Shown here one piece after another: positions 8,054-17,288 of a stretch of 64,000 bases of DNA. Positions within the stretch are counted from its first letter, which is position 1; every line of letters starts with the position of its first letter. Under the pieces are notes generated by a model. It ran no database searches. It was not told the origin of the DNA and saw only the letters and a program-made list of their open reading frames with translations. Made by a program: the position numbers and the translations under genes. This DNA is from Nitrospiraceae bacterium. GTDB lineage: Bacteria > Nitrospirota > Thermodesulfovibrionia > Thermodesulfovibrionales > UBA1546. The DNA lies in NCBI GenBank assembly GCA_021373015.1, contig JAJFTJ010000004.1, forward strand, positions 56,178 to 120,177, written 5' to 3'.

Positions 8054-8129
8054 TGGTGAGCCGCGTTGGATTCGAACCAACGACCCACGCCTTAAAAGGG
8101 CGTTGCTCTACCAACTGAGCTAGCGGCCC
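8054..8129 (-). tRNA. tRNA-Lys (anticodon TTT)
   Basis: The minus strand gives a 76-nt cloverleaf: acceptor GGGCCGC/GCGGCTC, D-arm AGCTCAGTTGGTAGAGC, anticodon loop with TTT, T-arm GGTTCGAATCC, and an encoded CCA. It is the first gene of a tRNA-Lys/tRNA-Glu pair with its own promoter upstream. Confidence 0.96.
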
Positions 8130-8165
8130 TGAGGGTTTTTACCCCAGTAAAAAAAACAGACTAAT

Positions 8166-8195
8166 AGAATACGATTATTCATATTTTCTTGTCAA
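8166..8195 (-). promoter_or_regulatory. Sigma-70 promoter for tRNA-Lys/tRNA-Glu
   Basis: On the minus strand a consensus TTGACA (8195-8190) and TATTCT (8171-8166) are separated by 18 bases. The predicted start near 8159 lies about 30 bases before tRNA-Lys. Confidence 0.6.
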
Positions 8196-8295
8196 CCTCG
8201 TCTGTAGTCAAAGAAAAAAGCTGGTGAATATTATATAATTCTGAAAACCTAAAATTTCACACTGAAAAGTTCTTTTTTGTCAGCACATAACAAAA

Positions 8296-8371
8296 GGGGC
8301 TGTAGCTCAGTTGGGAGAGCACAACGTTCGCAACGTTGGGGTCGCCGGTTCGATCCCGGTCAGCTCCACCA
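8296..8371 (+). tRNA. tRNA-Ala (anticodon CGC)
   Basis: A 76-nt cloverleaf with acceptor GGGGCTG/CAGCTCC, D-arm AGCTCAGTTGGGAGAGC, anticodon stem CAACG/CGTTG with loop TTCGCAA, giving CGC, and an encoded CCA. The CGC anticodon reads GCG codons and is a minor alanine species, so other alanine tRNAs must lie elsewhere. A TATAAT at 8234-8239 upstream lacks a convincing -35. Confidence 0.95.
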
Positions 8372-8444
8372 AAAATTTTCAGCAAACGGGGTCGTCCCGA
8401 CTCTAGCGGGATTATCTCCACTATTTTTTTGAAATCTTGGGCTA

Positions 8445-8473
8445 TTGACCTCTTTTCATCTAATCTCTATAAT
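8445..8473 (+). promoter_or_regulatory. Strong sigma-70 promoter, likely leaderless start
   Basis: TTGACC (8445-8450) and a perfect TATAAT (8468-8473) are separated by exactly 17 bases. The expected transcription start, about seven bases later, falls at the ATG at 8481 of the small exported protein, so the message would have no leader. Confidence 0.75.
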
Positions 8474-8480
8474 GTCTTTT

Positions 8481-8732
8481 ATGATAATAAGATTTTTTAT
8501 ATTGCTGGCATTGCTATTTTCATTTGCAGCAACAGATGCGTTCTCGCAGGAGAAAGACAGCTTCCAGTTCAAGAAGCAGCAGGAGATACAACAGGTAAAA
8601 CCAAAAAAATCTGTGAAGATAAAGGTGAAACGCCTACAAGACGGAAGATACACATGGGAACTCAGCGGCGACGACGCTGATGAAATAGCTAATGTTGACA
8701 GAAAACTCAGAAAACAGCTTAAAGTTGAATAG
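8481..8732 (+). CDS. Small exported protein of unknown function
   Basis: I do not recognise a family. The 83-residue product begins with a signal peptide (MIIRFFILLALLFSFAATDA), probably cut near residue 20-22. A short, charged, Lys/Gln-rich mature part follows, with two alternating K-V-K-like strands and an acidic DDADE stretch. An ATG at 8472 would add three residues but lies inside the promoter -10 box, so I prefer 8481. argG starts 27 bases after the stop and is probably co-transcribed. The product is likely periplasmic or attached to the envelope. Confidence 0.65.
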   Translation: MIIRFFILLALLFSFAATDAFSQEKDSFQFKKQQEIQQVKPKKSVKIKVKRLQDGRYTWELSGDDADEIANVDRKLRKQLKVE

Positions 8733-8759
8733 AATAATCATATGGAGGATTGCAGATAG

Positions 8760-9959
8760 ATGAACAAAATAGTTCTTGCATATTCAGGCGGACTAGACAC
8801 ATCGGTTGCGATTAAATGGCTCAAGGAAAAATATAATGCAGAGATAATCGCATTCTGCGCAGATCTCGGTCAGGGCGGAGATGAGCTAGACACAGTAAAA
8901 GAAAAGGCGCTGAAAACAGGAGCATCAAAAGCATATGTCGAAGACCTGAGGGAAGAATTCGTGAAGGATTATATCTTCCCAATGCTTCGCGCAAACGCGA
9001 TATATGAAGGAACTTATCTTCTAGGCACATCAATAGCAAGACCGTTAATAGCAAAAAAACAGATTGAGCTCGCTCAAAAAGAAAACGCTGATGCTGTTTC
9101 GCACGGAGCAACAGGAAAGGGTAATGATCAGGTGAGGTTTGAGCTGACATATTATGCGTTGAAGCCTGACATAAAAGTAATCGCTCCGTGGCGTGAATGG
9201 CCGTTTAATTCCAGACAGTCTTTAATAGACTATTCAGAAAAGCACGGAATCCCTGTTACTGCGACAAAAGCAAAACCTTACAGCACTGACAGAAATATTT
9301 TTCATATAAGTTATGAGGGAGGAATACTCGAAGACCCATGGGCAGAGCCTCCCTCTGACATGTACACAATGATGGTCTCTCCTGAAAAAGCGCCTGACAA
9401 ACCTGTATATATAGAGATAGAATTTGAAAAAGGGGATCCTGCTGCAATAGACGGGAAAAAAATGAGCCCAGCAAAACTGCTCGAGAAACTGAATTCTATT
9501 GCAGGTGCAAACAGCATAGGAAGGGTTGATATTGTTGAAAACAGGTATGTTGGAATGAAGTCAAGGGGTGTTTATGAAACACCGGGCGGTACAGTGCTTC
9601 ATATTGCGCACCGTGCAATGGAATCTCTTACTCTTGACAGAGAAGTAATGCACATCAAAGACTCTCTTATACCTAAATATGCAGAGCTCGTTTATTGCGG
9701 TTACTGGTTTGCACCAGAGAGAACCATGCTCCAGACAATGATTGATGACACTCAGCAGGATGTAACTGGGACTGTAAGGCTGAAGCTGTATAAGGGGAAT
9801 TGTCAGGTTGTCGGCAGAAAATCTCCAAAGTCGCTTTATCATGCAGAGCTTGCAACATTCGAGGCTGAAGAAATATATAATCAGAAGGATGCAGAGGGAT
9901 TCATAAAACTTAATGCATTAAGACTCAAGGTAAGAAAGCTGCTGAGAAAAGACAAATAA
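8760..9959 (+). CDS. argG: Argininosuccinate synthase
   Basis: ArgG joins citrulline and aspartate using ATP, the penultimate step of arginine synthesis. The 399-residue product has the N-type ATP-pyrophosphatase loop AYSGGLDTS (8-16), the [12 protein letters not shown] block, a SREPW-like segment APWREWPF, and the SKSPxSLY-type RKSPKSLYH near the C-terminus. Length is normal. GGAGG lies about 11 bases ahead of the ATG. No other arginine genes are in the window. Confidence 0.97.
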   Translation: MNKIVLAYSGGLDTSVAIKWLKEKYNAEIIAFCADLGQGGDELDTVKEKALKTGASKAYVEDLREEFVKDYIFPMLRANAIYEGTYLLGTSIARPLIAKKQIELAQKENADAVSHGATGKGNDQVRFELTYYALKPDIKVIAPWREWPFNSRQSLIDYSEKHGIPVTATKAKPYSTDRNIFHISYEGGILEDPWAEPPSDMYTMMVSPEKAPDKPVYIEIEFEKGDPAAIDGKKMSPAKLLEKLNSIAGANSIGRVDIVENRYVGMKSRGVYETPGGTVLHIAHRAMESLTLDREVMHIKDSLIPKYAELVYCGYWFAPERTMLQTMIDDTQQDVTGTVRLKLYKGNCQVVGRKSPKSLYHAELATFEAEEIYNQKDAEGFIKLNALRLKVRKLLRKDK

Positions 9960-9983
9960 GAACAGACCAGCATCTTGTCTTTT
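9947..9983 (+). terminator. Possible terminator at the argG end
   Basis: AAAAGACAA (9947-9955) and TTGTCTTTT (9975-9983) pair perfectly over nine bases around a 19-base loop, and T-rich sequence follows. The left arm overlaps the end of argG. The stem is AT-rich, so it may be weak. Confidence 0.4.
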
Positions 9984-10003
9984 ATCTTTGATTAATTGAA
10001 TTT

Positions 10004-11089
10004 ATGCCGGGACTTGAATATTGGATTGCCTTAAGAGATGTAAAAGATATCGGGCCTGTAACAGCAAAAAAACTTCTTGCTGTATACAAAAACCCGAAAG
10101 ATGTTTTTAATGCATCCATTAAAGAGCTCTCAGAGATAAAATCAGTTGGCCCAAAAAAAGCAAAGAACATAAAAGAATTCGATGCATGGAAAAAAATTGA
10201 TGCAGAGATAGCAAAGCTTAAAAACAGCGGTATCCAGATAATCACGATCAACGATAAGGATTATCCTGAAAACTTGAAGGCAGTAAACGATTCTCCGATT
10301 TTTATTTATGTAAAAAGCATTCCTGAGAAAAATGATAAATTCGCTCTGGCAGTAGTAGGTTCGAGAAAACTCACCAGCTACGGCCAGCATATAACTGAAA
10401 AATTATCATCAGAATTATCACAGATGGGATTTACCATAGTGAGCGGAATGGCAAGAGGCATTGATACGCTTGCGCATATATCGGCACTGAAGGCAGGAGG
10501 AAGAACTATAGGGGTTATGGGTTCAGGCATTGACGTGCCTTATCCTCCTGAGAACAAGATGCTGATGGAGAAAATATCTTCATCAGGATATGTTGTGAGT
10601 GAATTTGCTCCTGGCACTCCGCCTGACAAGGAAAATTTTCCAAGGAGAAACCGGCTGATAAGCGGACTCTCCCTTGGAGTGCTTGTTGTTGAGGCTGTAT
10701 CTGACAGCGGTTCTCTGATAACAGCAGAATATGCAAAGGAGCAGAAACGAGAAGTATTTGCAGTACCGGGTAATATTAATTCGAAAAATTCAGAAGGCAC
10801 AAACCAGCTCATACGAAACGGCGCAAAAACTGTTCTGAGCGCAGAGGATATAATAGAGAAACTTGCGCCTTCTTTAAAGGGTTTTATAAAATCTAAAGAA
10901 AAAGCAAAGACTGAGCTTACGGATGAAGAGAAAAGGCTTTGTGATATAATGACTGCAGAGCCCAGGCACGTTGATATATTATCGAGAGAAAGCATGATGC
11001 CTTCATCAAGGGTTCTCGGAATTCTTCTCAGCCTTGAGTTAAAGGGAATCGTAAAACAGGCAGAGGGAAAAAAATTTTTTCTTGTATGA
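10004..11089 (+). CDS. dprA: DNA-processing protein DprA
   Basis: DprA binds incoming single-stranded DNA during transformation and loads RecA onto it. The 361-residue product shows an N-terminal helix-hairpin-helix region (about 10-70, IGPVTAKKLL and VGPKKAKNIK), the Rossmann-like core with VVGSRK, SGMARGIDTLAH, GVMGSGIDVPYP and FPRRNRLISG blocks (about 110-290), and a C-terminal winged-helix domain (about 300-360). This is the full three-domain form. It starts 44 bases after argG and is followed by topA, a common dprA-topA order. Confidence 0.96.
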   Translation: MPGLEYWIALRDVKDIGPVTAKKLLAVYKNPKDVFNASIKELSEIKSVGPKKAKNIKEFDAWKKIDAEIAKLKNSGIQIITINDKDYPENLKAVNDSPIFIYVKSIPEKNDKFALAVVGSRKLTSYGQHITEKLSSELSQMGFTIVSGMARGIDTLAHISALKAGGRTIGVMGSGIDVPYPPENKMLMEKISSSGYVVSEFAPGTPPDKENFPRRNRLISGLSLGVLVVEAVSDSGSLITAEYAKEQKREVFAVPGNINSKNSEGTNQLIRNGAKTVLSAEDIIEKLAPSLKGFIKSKEKAKTELTDEEKRLCDIMTAEPRHVDILSRESMMPSSRVLGILLSLELKGIVKQAEGKKFFLV

Positions 11090-11120
11090 ATAAATGTATT
11101 TCGAGGAGGGAGTTTTATAA

Positions 11121-13397
11121 ATGAGTTCACTGGTTATTGTTGAGTCGCCTGCAAAATCAAAGACCATTAACAAGATACTCGGGAAGACTTTTTCAGTTAA
11201 GGCTTCTATCGGACATGTAAAAGACCTTCCTAAGAAAAAGCTCGGCGTTGATGTAAAGAAAAATTTCGAACCTACTTATGTTGTCATTCCGGGCAAAGAT
11301 AAGATAATAAAAGAACTTAAAAAAGCAGCGAAGTCTGCGGACAAGATATATCTTGCGACCGACCCTGACAGAGAAGGCGAGGCAATTGCATGGCATATTG
11401 CTGACGAGTTGAACGGCAAAGCAAAAAATATATTCAGGGTAACCTTTAATGAGATAACAGCAAAGGCTGTTAAGGAAGCTATAAAAAATCCGCAGCGCAT
11501 TGACATGAACAAGGTCGATGCACAGCAGGCAAGAAGGATACTTGACAGACTTGTGGGTTACAGCTTAAGCCCTCTCCTCTGGAGAAAAGTACGAAGGGGA
11601 TTGAGCGCAGGCAGAGTGCAGTCAGTTGCTGTGCGTCTTGTTGTTGAAAGAGAGCGCGAGATCGAGGCATTCAAAAAAGAAGAATACTGGTCAATAAGCG
11701 CAAATCTCGAAGGCGGGAAGCCTCCAAAGTTCTGGGCAAAAGTCTCAACAATTGACGCAAAGTACCGGGTACCAGGAGCAAAATTCTTACTGCCTGATGA
11801 AACATCCGCATCTACGCTGGTCAATGATCTTAAAAACAAGATTTACATCCTTAAGAAGATAGAGAAAAAGAACAGAAAGAGGATGCCTTACCCTCCTTTT
11901 ATCACAAGCACTCTCCAGCAGTCAGCAGCACGCGCGCTCAATTTCTCTGCAAAAAAAACAATGATGTTTGCACAGCAGTTGTATGAAGGCGTAGACCTAA
12001 AAGGAGAAGGTTCAGTAGGTTTAATAACCTATATGAGAACAGATTCTCTGAGAGTCGCTCCTGAAGCGCAGACCGCTGCAAGAAAATTTATCGAAAAAGA
12101 ATTTGGCAAGGATTATCTTCCTGATTCCTCGCCTGTTTACAAGAGCAAGGCATCTGCTCAGGATGCACACGAGTCGATCAGACCAACATATCTGGATCAT
12201 AAGCCAGAAGATATAAAGCATTATCTTTCAAAAGAACAGTTCGCTTTGTATAAGCTGATATGGAACAGATTCATCGCAAGCCAGATGGCTCCTGCACAGC
12301 TTGAACAGACAACACTTATTATTGAGGCTGGAAATGGGACGCCTACCGCCGAACTTCGCGCATCAGGAACAGTCGTCAGATTCAACGGTTTTCTTGTTCT
12401 TTATGAAGAAGCAAAGGAAGAAAATGAGGAAGGTGATGAAGCAATTCTCCCTTCATTGGAAGAAGGCGAAAAACTTAAACTGCATGAACTTCAGCCTAAA
12501 CAGCATTTCACACAGCCGCCTCCAAGATATTCTGAGGCAACACTAGTAAAAACACTCGAGGAAAAAGGGATAGGAAGACCAAGCACATACGCAAATATTC
12601 TCTCTACCATACAGGACAGAAAATACGTACAGAAAACAGAAGGGAAATTCATGCCAACAGAGCTTGGGGTTGTCGTGAATGATCTGCTCGTGGATAAATT
12701 CTCTGCATTGATGGATATTGGGTTTACTGCAAGCATGGAAGATAAACTTGACCACATAGAAGAAGGGAAAACAAAATGGGTGAAAGTCGTGAAAGAGTTC
12801 TATAAACCATTTGACGCAAGTCTCACAGAAGCAGCAAATTCAACAGAAAGGGTTAAACCTCAGGATATACCAACAGAAGAAATATGTGAAAAATGCGGAA
12901 AACCGATGGTAATAAGATGGGGAAGGCACGGAAGGTTTTTGGCATGCTCTGGATTCCCTGAGTGCAAGAACGCAAAACCTATTGAGGATAAGAACGGCGG
13001 TGAACCTGCTCCTGCAATAGACGAGAAATGTCCTAAATGCGGAGCACAGATGGTTATGAAGGCAGGGAGATTCGGAAAATTTCTTGCATGTTCAAAATAT
13101 CCTGAATGCAAGACAACAAAGGCAGTAACAACAGGAGTAAAATGTCCTGATGACAACGGAGATATTGTTGAGAGGCGCTCTAAGAGAGGCAAGATGTTCT
13201 GGAGCTGCAGTAATTATCCAAACTGCAAATTTGCATCGTGGTATAAGCCTGTTCCTAAAAAATGTCCTTTATGCAAGGCTGAATTCCTGTACGAGAAGAG
13301 GGCAAAAGACGGGACAGTGACACTTACCTGCCATAATAAAGAATGCGGATACAAAACTGAAACCGACTCGTCTGCAGCCAAGGAACAGCAAGAATAG
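11121..13397 (+). CDS. topA: DNA topoisomerase I (type IA)
   Basis: This enzyme relaxes negative supercoils through a transient 5'-phosphotyrosine link. The 758-residue product has the Toprim domain with E9 and DPDREGE (81-87), the catalytic tyrosine Y304 in GLITYMRTDS, and a C-terminal string of four zinc-ribbon-like units from about 590. The first two and the fourth are complete four-cysteine units; the third shows only three cysteines. GGAGG precedes the ATG at good spacing. It lies 31 bases after dprA. Confidence 0.97.
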   Translation: MSSLVIVESPAKSKTINKILGKTFSVKASIGHVKDLPKKKLGVDVKKNFEPTYVVIPGKDKIIKELKKAAKSADKIYLATDPDREGEAIAWHIADELNGKAKNIFRVTFNEITAKAVKEAIKNPQRIDMNKVDAQQARRILDRLVGYSLSPLLWRKVRRGLSAGRVQSVAVRLVVEREREIEAFKKEEYWSISANLEGGKPPKFWAKVSTIDAKYRVPGAKFLLPDETSASTLVNDLKNKIYILKKIEKKNRKRMPYPPFITSTLQQSAARALNFSAKKTMMFAQQLYEGVDLKGEGSVGLITYMRTDSLRVAPEAQTAARKFIEKEFGKDYLPDSSPVYKSKASAQDAHESIRPTYLDHKPEDIKHYLSKEQFALYKLIWNRFIASQMAPAQLEQTTLIIEAGNGTPTAELRASGTVVRFNGFLVLYEEAKEENEEGDEAILPSLEEGEKLKLHELQPKQHFTQPPPRYSEATLVKTLEEKGIGRPSTYANILSTIQDRKYVQKTEGKFMPTELGVVVNDLLVDKFSALMDIGFTASMEDKLDHIEEGKTKWVKVVKEFYKPFDASLTEAANSTERVKPQDIPTEEICEKCGKPMVIRWGRHGRFLACSGFPECKNAKPIEDKNGGEPAPAIDEKCPKCGAQMVMKAGRFGKFLACSKYPECKTTKAVTTGVKCPDDNGDIVERRSKRGKMFWSCSNYPNCKFASWYKPVPKKCPLCKAEFLYEKRAKDGTVTLTCHNKECGYKTETDSSAAKEQQE

Positions 13398-13423
13398 GAC
13401 AAAGAATTATAAGAGGTAAAGAC

Positions 13424-14017
13424 ATCAACGCGAATTTTCCTTTTCTTATCGGCATCGGAAGCAACAAAAGCAACGCTGGCAAGACTACACTAGCAGTCGA
13501 AATTCTGAAACACCTTGCCGGAAATTCCAGGAACTGGGGCGCTATCAAGTACACAAAGACCGCGCTCTACAGCTCGATAGTTGATGATCCTTCGATAATC
13601 AGGCAGAAAGACAAAGACACTGAAAGACTTCTGAGCGCAGGCGCAGAGGAAGTTCTATGGGTGCAATCTCCTGCAGAAGAGCTTGCAGATGTTTTGCCGG
13701 TTGCAGTAGAAAGGATGTCTAATCTGGAAGGGATAATCATAGAAGGAAACAGCGCGATTGAGTTTTTAAAACCTGATATTGTAATATTTATCTTTAAGAA
13801 AGATTCAGAAGGCTTTAAAAAAAGCGGGTTAGCAGTTCTTGATATGGCAGACATAATCCTCTTCGATGAAAAGCCTTCAGTAAAATTACCTGAAAAAGCA
13901 GAGAATTTCAGGATTAACCTCGCTTCAATATCAGGGGCAGAGGAATTTTTAAAACATCTGGATGGTTTAATAAATGAAAAACAGAATCGAAGAAGAGATC
14001 AAGAAAAGAGCTGTTGA
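13424..14017 (+). CDS. MobB-like P-loop protein with a probable ATC start
   Basis: The product resembles MobB, a P-loop GTPase-like partner in molybdopterin guanine dinucleotide synthesis. An FPFLIGIG strand leads into an SNAGKTTL P-loop, then a KYTKT segment and an IIIEGNS Walker-B-like strand. The first glycine of the P-loop is replaced by asparagine. The frame is open from 13361, but no ATG, GTG or TTG precedes the P-loop. AAGAGG (13411-13416) lies seven bases ahead of an ATC at 13424, which gives a natural 197-residue protein. The first conventional start, GTG 13661, would remove the nucleotide-binding half. topA ends 26 bases before. fdhD in this window also points to molybdoenzymes. Confidence 0.7.
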   Translation: MNANFPFLIGIGSNKSNAGKTTLAVEILKHLAGNSRNWGAIKYTKTALYSSIVDDPSIIRQKDKDTERLLSAGAEEVLWVQSPAEELADVLPVAVERMSNLEGIIIEGNSAIEFLKPDIVIFIFKKDSEGFKKSGLAVLDMADIILFDEKPSVKLPEKAENFRINLASISGAEEFLKHLDGLINEKQNRRRDQEKSC

Positions 14018-14144
14018 CGGGAAACTCTCCTGTCCTGCTGCAAGAAAGATAGCAGAGGATCTCAATGTATCATACAAGGAGATCGGCGAGGCTGCTGACA
14101 GGCTCAAGATAAAAATAAATAACTGTGCGCTTGGCTGCTTTTAA
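13974..14144 (+). CDS. 56-residue protein, HTH-like with C-terminal CxxxC
   Basis: This short frame overlaps the end of the MobB-like gene by 44 bases and shares its stop with the next start (TAATG), a pattern expected of a translated gene. The product is Lys/Glu-rich and helical, with an ARKIAEDLNVSYKEIGEAA segment that resembles a helix-turn-helix, and ends NCALGCF. A Cys at about 20 joins the terminal C-x3-C pair, so metal or cluster binding is plausible. I recall similar short proteins ending in CxLGCF beside MobB genes in anaerobes but cannot check this here. No function is known to me. Confidence 0.65.
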   Translation: MKNRIEEEIKKRAVDGKLSCPAARKIAEDLNVSYKEIGEAADRLKIKINNCALGCF

Positions 14145-14962
14145 TGGAATACACTTCATTTGAAATTGCCCTGATCTTTTATTTAGCCGCAACAATTATC
14201 AGTGCATTAGAATTATTCAAAAGCACAAAGATAACCTCAAGGCTGATGTTCATGTCTGCCGTGATCGGCTTTGCATTTCACACAATCAATATCATCTCCC
14301 GTTATATTGATGCCGGACATATTCCAATATCGAATTTTCATGAGGCTACATCCTTTTTTTCCTGGTGTACGATATTCTTTTTCATAATACTTGAGATTAA
14401 ATATAAGGTCGGGCTGCTTGGCTCATTCATCATGCCGATAGGATTTCTTCTCATGCTGGCATCTTCAATGCTTCCAAAAGAGATAATTCCTTTAAGTCCT
14501 GTTCTTCAGCACTATCTTCTTGGTATTCACACTGTGCTGGCATTTATGGGAAATGCATCATTCGCAATGGCATTCGGAATAGGGATAATGTACCTTGTAC
14601 AGGAACACTATGTTAAATCAAAACATCCTTCAGGATTATTTCAAAGGCTTCCAAGCCTTCAGATTCTCGATGAGATAAATCACAAGCTGATAACAATCGG
14701 ATTTCCCCTGCTCACCCTTGCAATAATAACAGGCGCTATTTGGGCGCAAAAGGCATGGGGAAGTTATTGGAGATGGGATGATCCTCGTCAGGTCTGGTCT
14801 CTCGCAACATGGCTCATATACGCAATAATTCTGCATGCAAGACTTCTTGCAGGATGGCGCGGCAGGCGAGCCTCAATACTTTCGATAATAGGTTTTATCA
14901 CTATAATAATAGCGTTCTTTGGTGTCAAATTACTTAAAAAAGGTCTTCATGTATTTCTATGA
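14144..14962 (+). CDS. ccsA: Cytochrome c assembly protein, CcsA/ResC-HemX type
   Basis: The product is an integral membrane protein of 272 residues with about eight hydrophobic segments. It carries the tryptophan-rich WGSYWRWDDPRQVWSL block (about 206-221) characteristic of the heme-handling CcmC/CcmF/CcsA family, plus conserved histidines around NFHEATSF (about 64) and GIHTVLAF (about 128). In system II it partners with CcsB to export heme and attach it to apocytochromes. HemX-type proteins next to hemA have instead been linked to GluTR level control. Its start overlaps the stop of the 56-residue gene, and its end overlaps hemA by four bases, so it is tightly coupled to heme synthesis. Confidence 0.88.
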   Translation: MEYTSFEIALIFYLAATIISALELFKSTKITSRLMFMSAVIGFAFHTINIISRYIDAGHIPISNFHEATSFFSWCTIFFFIILEIKYKVGLLGSFIMPIGFLLMLASSMLPKEIIPLSPVLQHYLLGIHTVLAFMGNASFAMAFGIGIMYLVQEHYVKSKHPSGLFQRLPSLQILDEINHKLITIGFPLLTLAIITGAIWAQKAWGSYWRWDDPRQVWSLATWLIYAIILHARLLAGWRGRRASILSIIGFITIIIAFFGVKLLKKGLHVFL

Positions 14963-16215
14963 AAATTTCTGTCTTTGGCGTAAACCATAAAACAGCTGAT
15001 GTTGATGTAAGGGAAAGGCTCGCCTTTAACGGTCCCAAGCTTGAGGAAGGACTTTTAAAGATAAAATCCATTACAGGGATTAATGAAGCTGTGATTCTTT
15101 CAACATGCAACAGGGTTGAGATATATACAAATTCAAAAGCAGCGTCTAATGCGCATGAAACAGTAAAGAATTTTCTCTCTGATTATCAAAGCATCGAAAG
15201 AGAAAAACTTGATAAGTCCCTATATGCGCATGAAAATTCAAATGCAATAAAACATATATTCAGGGTTGCATCAAGCCTCGACTCAATGGTTGTCGGAGAG
15301 CCTCAGATACTCGGGCAGCTGAAAGATGCATTTGATTTTGCTCTCTCGAAAAAAACAACGGGTGTTCTTATCAACAAACTGATGAAAAAAGCAATCTCTG
15401 TTGCAAAGAGGATAAGGACAGAGACGCGCATTGCGGAAAATGCTGTGTCGATAAGTTTTTCTGCTGTTGAACTTGCAAAAAAAATCTTCACTGATCTTTC
15501 AACAAAGACAGTAGTGCTCCTTGGCGCTGGCGAGATGGCAGAGCTTGCAGCAAAACATCTTGTTAAGAGCGGAGTTAAGGAAGTGCTGATCGCAAATAGA
15601 ACTTATGACCGCGGGTGCGAGCTTGCAAAGGAATTCAATGGAAGACCGATTAAATTCGAAAATCTTATTGAAGAACTTGTTAATACTGACATTGTCATAT
15701 GCTCAACAGGAGCATCTTCATATGTTATTACAAAATCTCAAATACAAAAAGTAATGAAAGAGCGAAGACAGCAGCCGGTATTTCTTATCGATATATCAGT
15801 TCCAAGAAATATCGATCCTGAGATTAACGAGATAGATAACGTGTACTTGTATGATATTGACGACCTTCAGGGAGTTGTTGACACAAATATGCTCGGAAGG
15901 AAAAAAGAGGCAGAAAAGGCTGAAATGATAATCGATGAGGAAGTCGATAAATTTCTTAAATGGCAGTCTTCTCTTGATGCAGTGCCAACAATAATTGCCT
16001 TAAGGGAAAAAGCTGATGCGATAAAAAATGACGAGATACTAAAGATTTTCAACAAGATACCTGAACTTGGAACAAAAGAAAGGGAAGCGATAGAATGTCT
16101 TGCCTCTTCTATATTAAACAAGCTGATCCACCCTCCTACTGCTGCATTAAAAGAGGATTGCGAGGACAGAGAAGTTCTTATTGCAACCATCAAGAAACTC
16201 TACGAGTTAAATTAA
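14959..16215 (+). CDS. hemA: Glutamyl-tRNA reductase
   Basis: HemA reduces glutamyl-tRNA to glutamate-1-semialdehyde, the first committed step of C5-pathway tetrapyrrole synthesis. The 418-residue product has the catalytic cysteine C50 in STCNRVEIY, the SLDSMVVGEPQILGQ block, an NADPH-binding LLGAGEMAELA segment (about 191), and a C-terminal dimerisation helix region. It overlaps ccsA by four bases (ATGA). With hemB in the same window, the early heme pathway is well covered. Confidence 0.97.
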   Translation: MKISVFGVNHKTADVDVRERLAFNGPKLEEGLLKIKSITGINEAVILSTCNRVEIYTNSKAASNAHETVKNFLSDYQSIEREKLDKSLYAHENSNAIKHIFRVASSLDSMVVGEPQILGQLKDAFDFALSKKTTGVLINKLMKKAISVAKRIRTETRIAENAVSISFSAVELAKKIFTDLSTKTVVLLGAGEMAELAAKHLVKSGVKEVLIANRTYDRGCELAKEFNGRPIKFENLIEELVNTDIVICSTGASSYVITKSQIQKVMKERRQQPVFLIDISVPRNIDPEINEIDNVYLYDIDDLQGVVDTNMLGRKKEAEKAEMIIDEEVDKFLKWQSSLDAVPTIIALREKADAIKNDEILKIFNKIPELGTKEREAIECLASSILNKLIHPPTAALKEDCEDREVLIATIKKLYELN

Positions 16216-16244
16216 AATATTTCCCGCGCACAAAAATCAGTCTT

Positions 16245-17282
16245 TTAAATCACAGTCCACTGCTGGGGAAGAAAAATACGTTCGTATGTCATAAGCGCAA
16301 ATCCATCTGTCATGCCTGCAACAAAATCACATACTATCCTGTGTTTGTTTTGTTTTTCATCTGATGGAATGTCCTTTGCTGCCTCTTCTGTGTTATCAAG
16401 ATAATATTCATAAATGGATTTGAGTATCTGTTTTGCTTTTTTGAATTCCTTTTTTATAACATCACCTTCATAAACATATTCATAGAGATAATCCCTTAGC
16501 TTGCATATCGTGTCCATCACATCATCCGACATTCTTAATTCTTCAATGCCCACATCCCTTGTCTTATAAACAATATCTCTGACCATCCTGTCGATTCTCT
16601 CTGAATGGCTTTCACCCAGAACTTTTATTATGTTTTTTGGAATATCTGATTTTTTTATAACACCTGCCCTGAGTGCATCGTCAGTATCATGATTAACATA
16701 TGCTATTAGATCTGATATGCGGACTATCTGACCTTCGAGTGTCAAAGCCCTGTCGGACTTTGCTTCAGGGATGACAACGCTTTTTCCTTTTGAATGTTTG
16801 ACAATGCCGTCGCGCACTTCATGAGTGAGATTCAATCCCTTCCCTTTATTCTCAAGAAAATCCACAACCCGAAGACTCTGCTTGAAATGATCAAACCCTC
16901 CGGGATGAATCTCACGAAGGATCGCCTCTCCTGCATGGCCAAATGGGGTATGTCCAAGGTCGTGGCCTAAAGCAATCGCCTCTGTCAGATCCTCATTCAG
17001 TCTGAGCGCCTTTGATATTGTGCGGGCAATCTGTGCAACCTCAAGAACATGTGTGAGCCTTGTTCTGTAATGGTCACCTCTTGGAGCAAGAAACACCTGA
17101 GTTTTGTGTTTGAGTCTTCTGAATGATTTTGAATGTATAATCCTGTCTCTGTCCCGCTGAAAGCAGGTTCTTATGTCGCCCTCTTTTTCAGGCTTCATCC
17201 TTCCCCTGCTCTCTGAGCTGAGACATGCATTTGGATGAAAAATCTTTTTTTCTATGTCTTCTGTCTGTTCTCTGATAGTCAT
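16245..17282 (-). CDS. dgt: Deoxyguanosinetriphosphate triphosphohydrolase-like protein
   Basis: The product (345 aa) is a bacterial type-2 dGTPase-like HD protein: [24 protein letters not shown] (written here as its 20-base-limited parts [15 protein letters not shown] and KHKTQVF), [14 protein letters not shown] with the first histidine (about 77), [13 protein letters not shown] with HD at 107-108, and [12 protein letters not shown] with the distal aspartate. It probably hydrolyses dNTPs to deoxynucleosides and tripolyphosphate, tuning dNTP pools. It starts six bases after the stop of fba and is co-directional with it. Composition matches the surrounding core genes, unlike the paralogue at 3298-4482. 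Confidence 0.92.
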   Translation of the reverse strand: MTIREQTEDIEKKIFHPNACLSSESRGRMKPEKEGDIRTCFQRDRDRIIHSKSFRRLKHKTQVFLAPRGDHYRTRLTHVLEVAQIARTISKALRLNEDLTEAIALGHDLGHTPFGHAGEAILREIHPGGFDHFKQSLRVVDFLENKGKGLNLTHEVRDGIVKHSKGKSVVIPEAKSDRALTLEGQIVRISDLIAYVNHDTDDALRAGVIKKSDIPKNIIKVLGESHSERIDRMVRDIVYKTRDVGIEELRMSDDVMDTICKLRDYLYEYVYEGDVIKKEFKKAKQILKSIYEYYLDNTEEAAKDIPSDEKQNKHRIVCDFVAGMTDGFALMTYERIFLPQQWTVI

Positions 17283-17288
17283 CAGTCT

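Noticed and set aside
10540..11130. Long minus-strand frame (196 codons) opposite dprA
   Set aside because: It is fully antisense to a well-matched dprA, has Ser/Phe-rich composition typical of shadow frames, and no ribosome-binding site.
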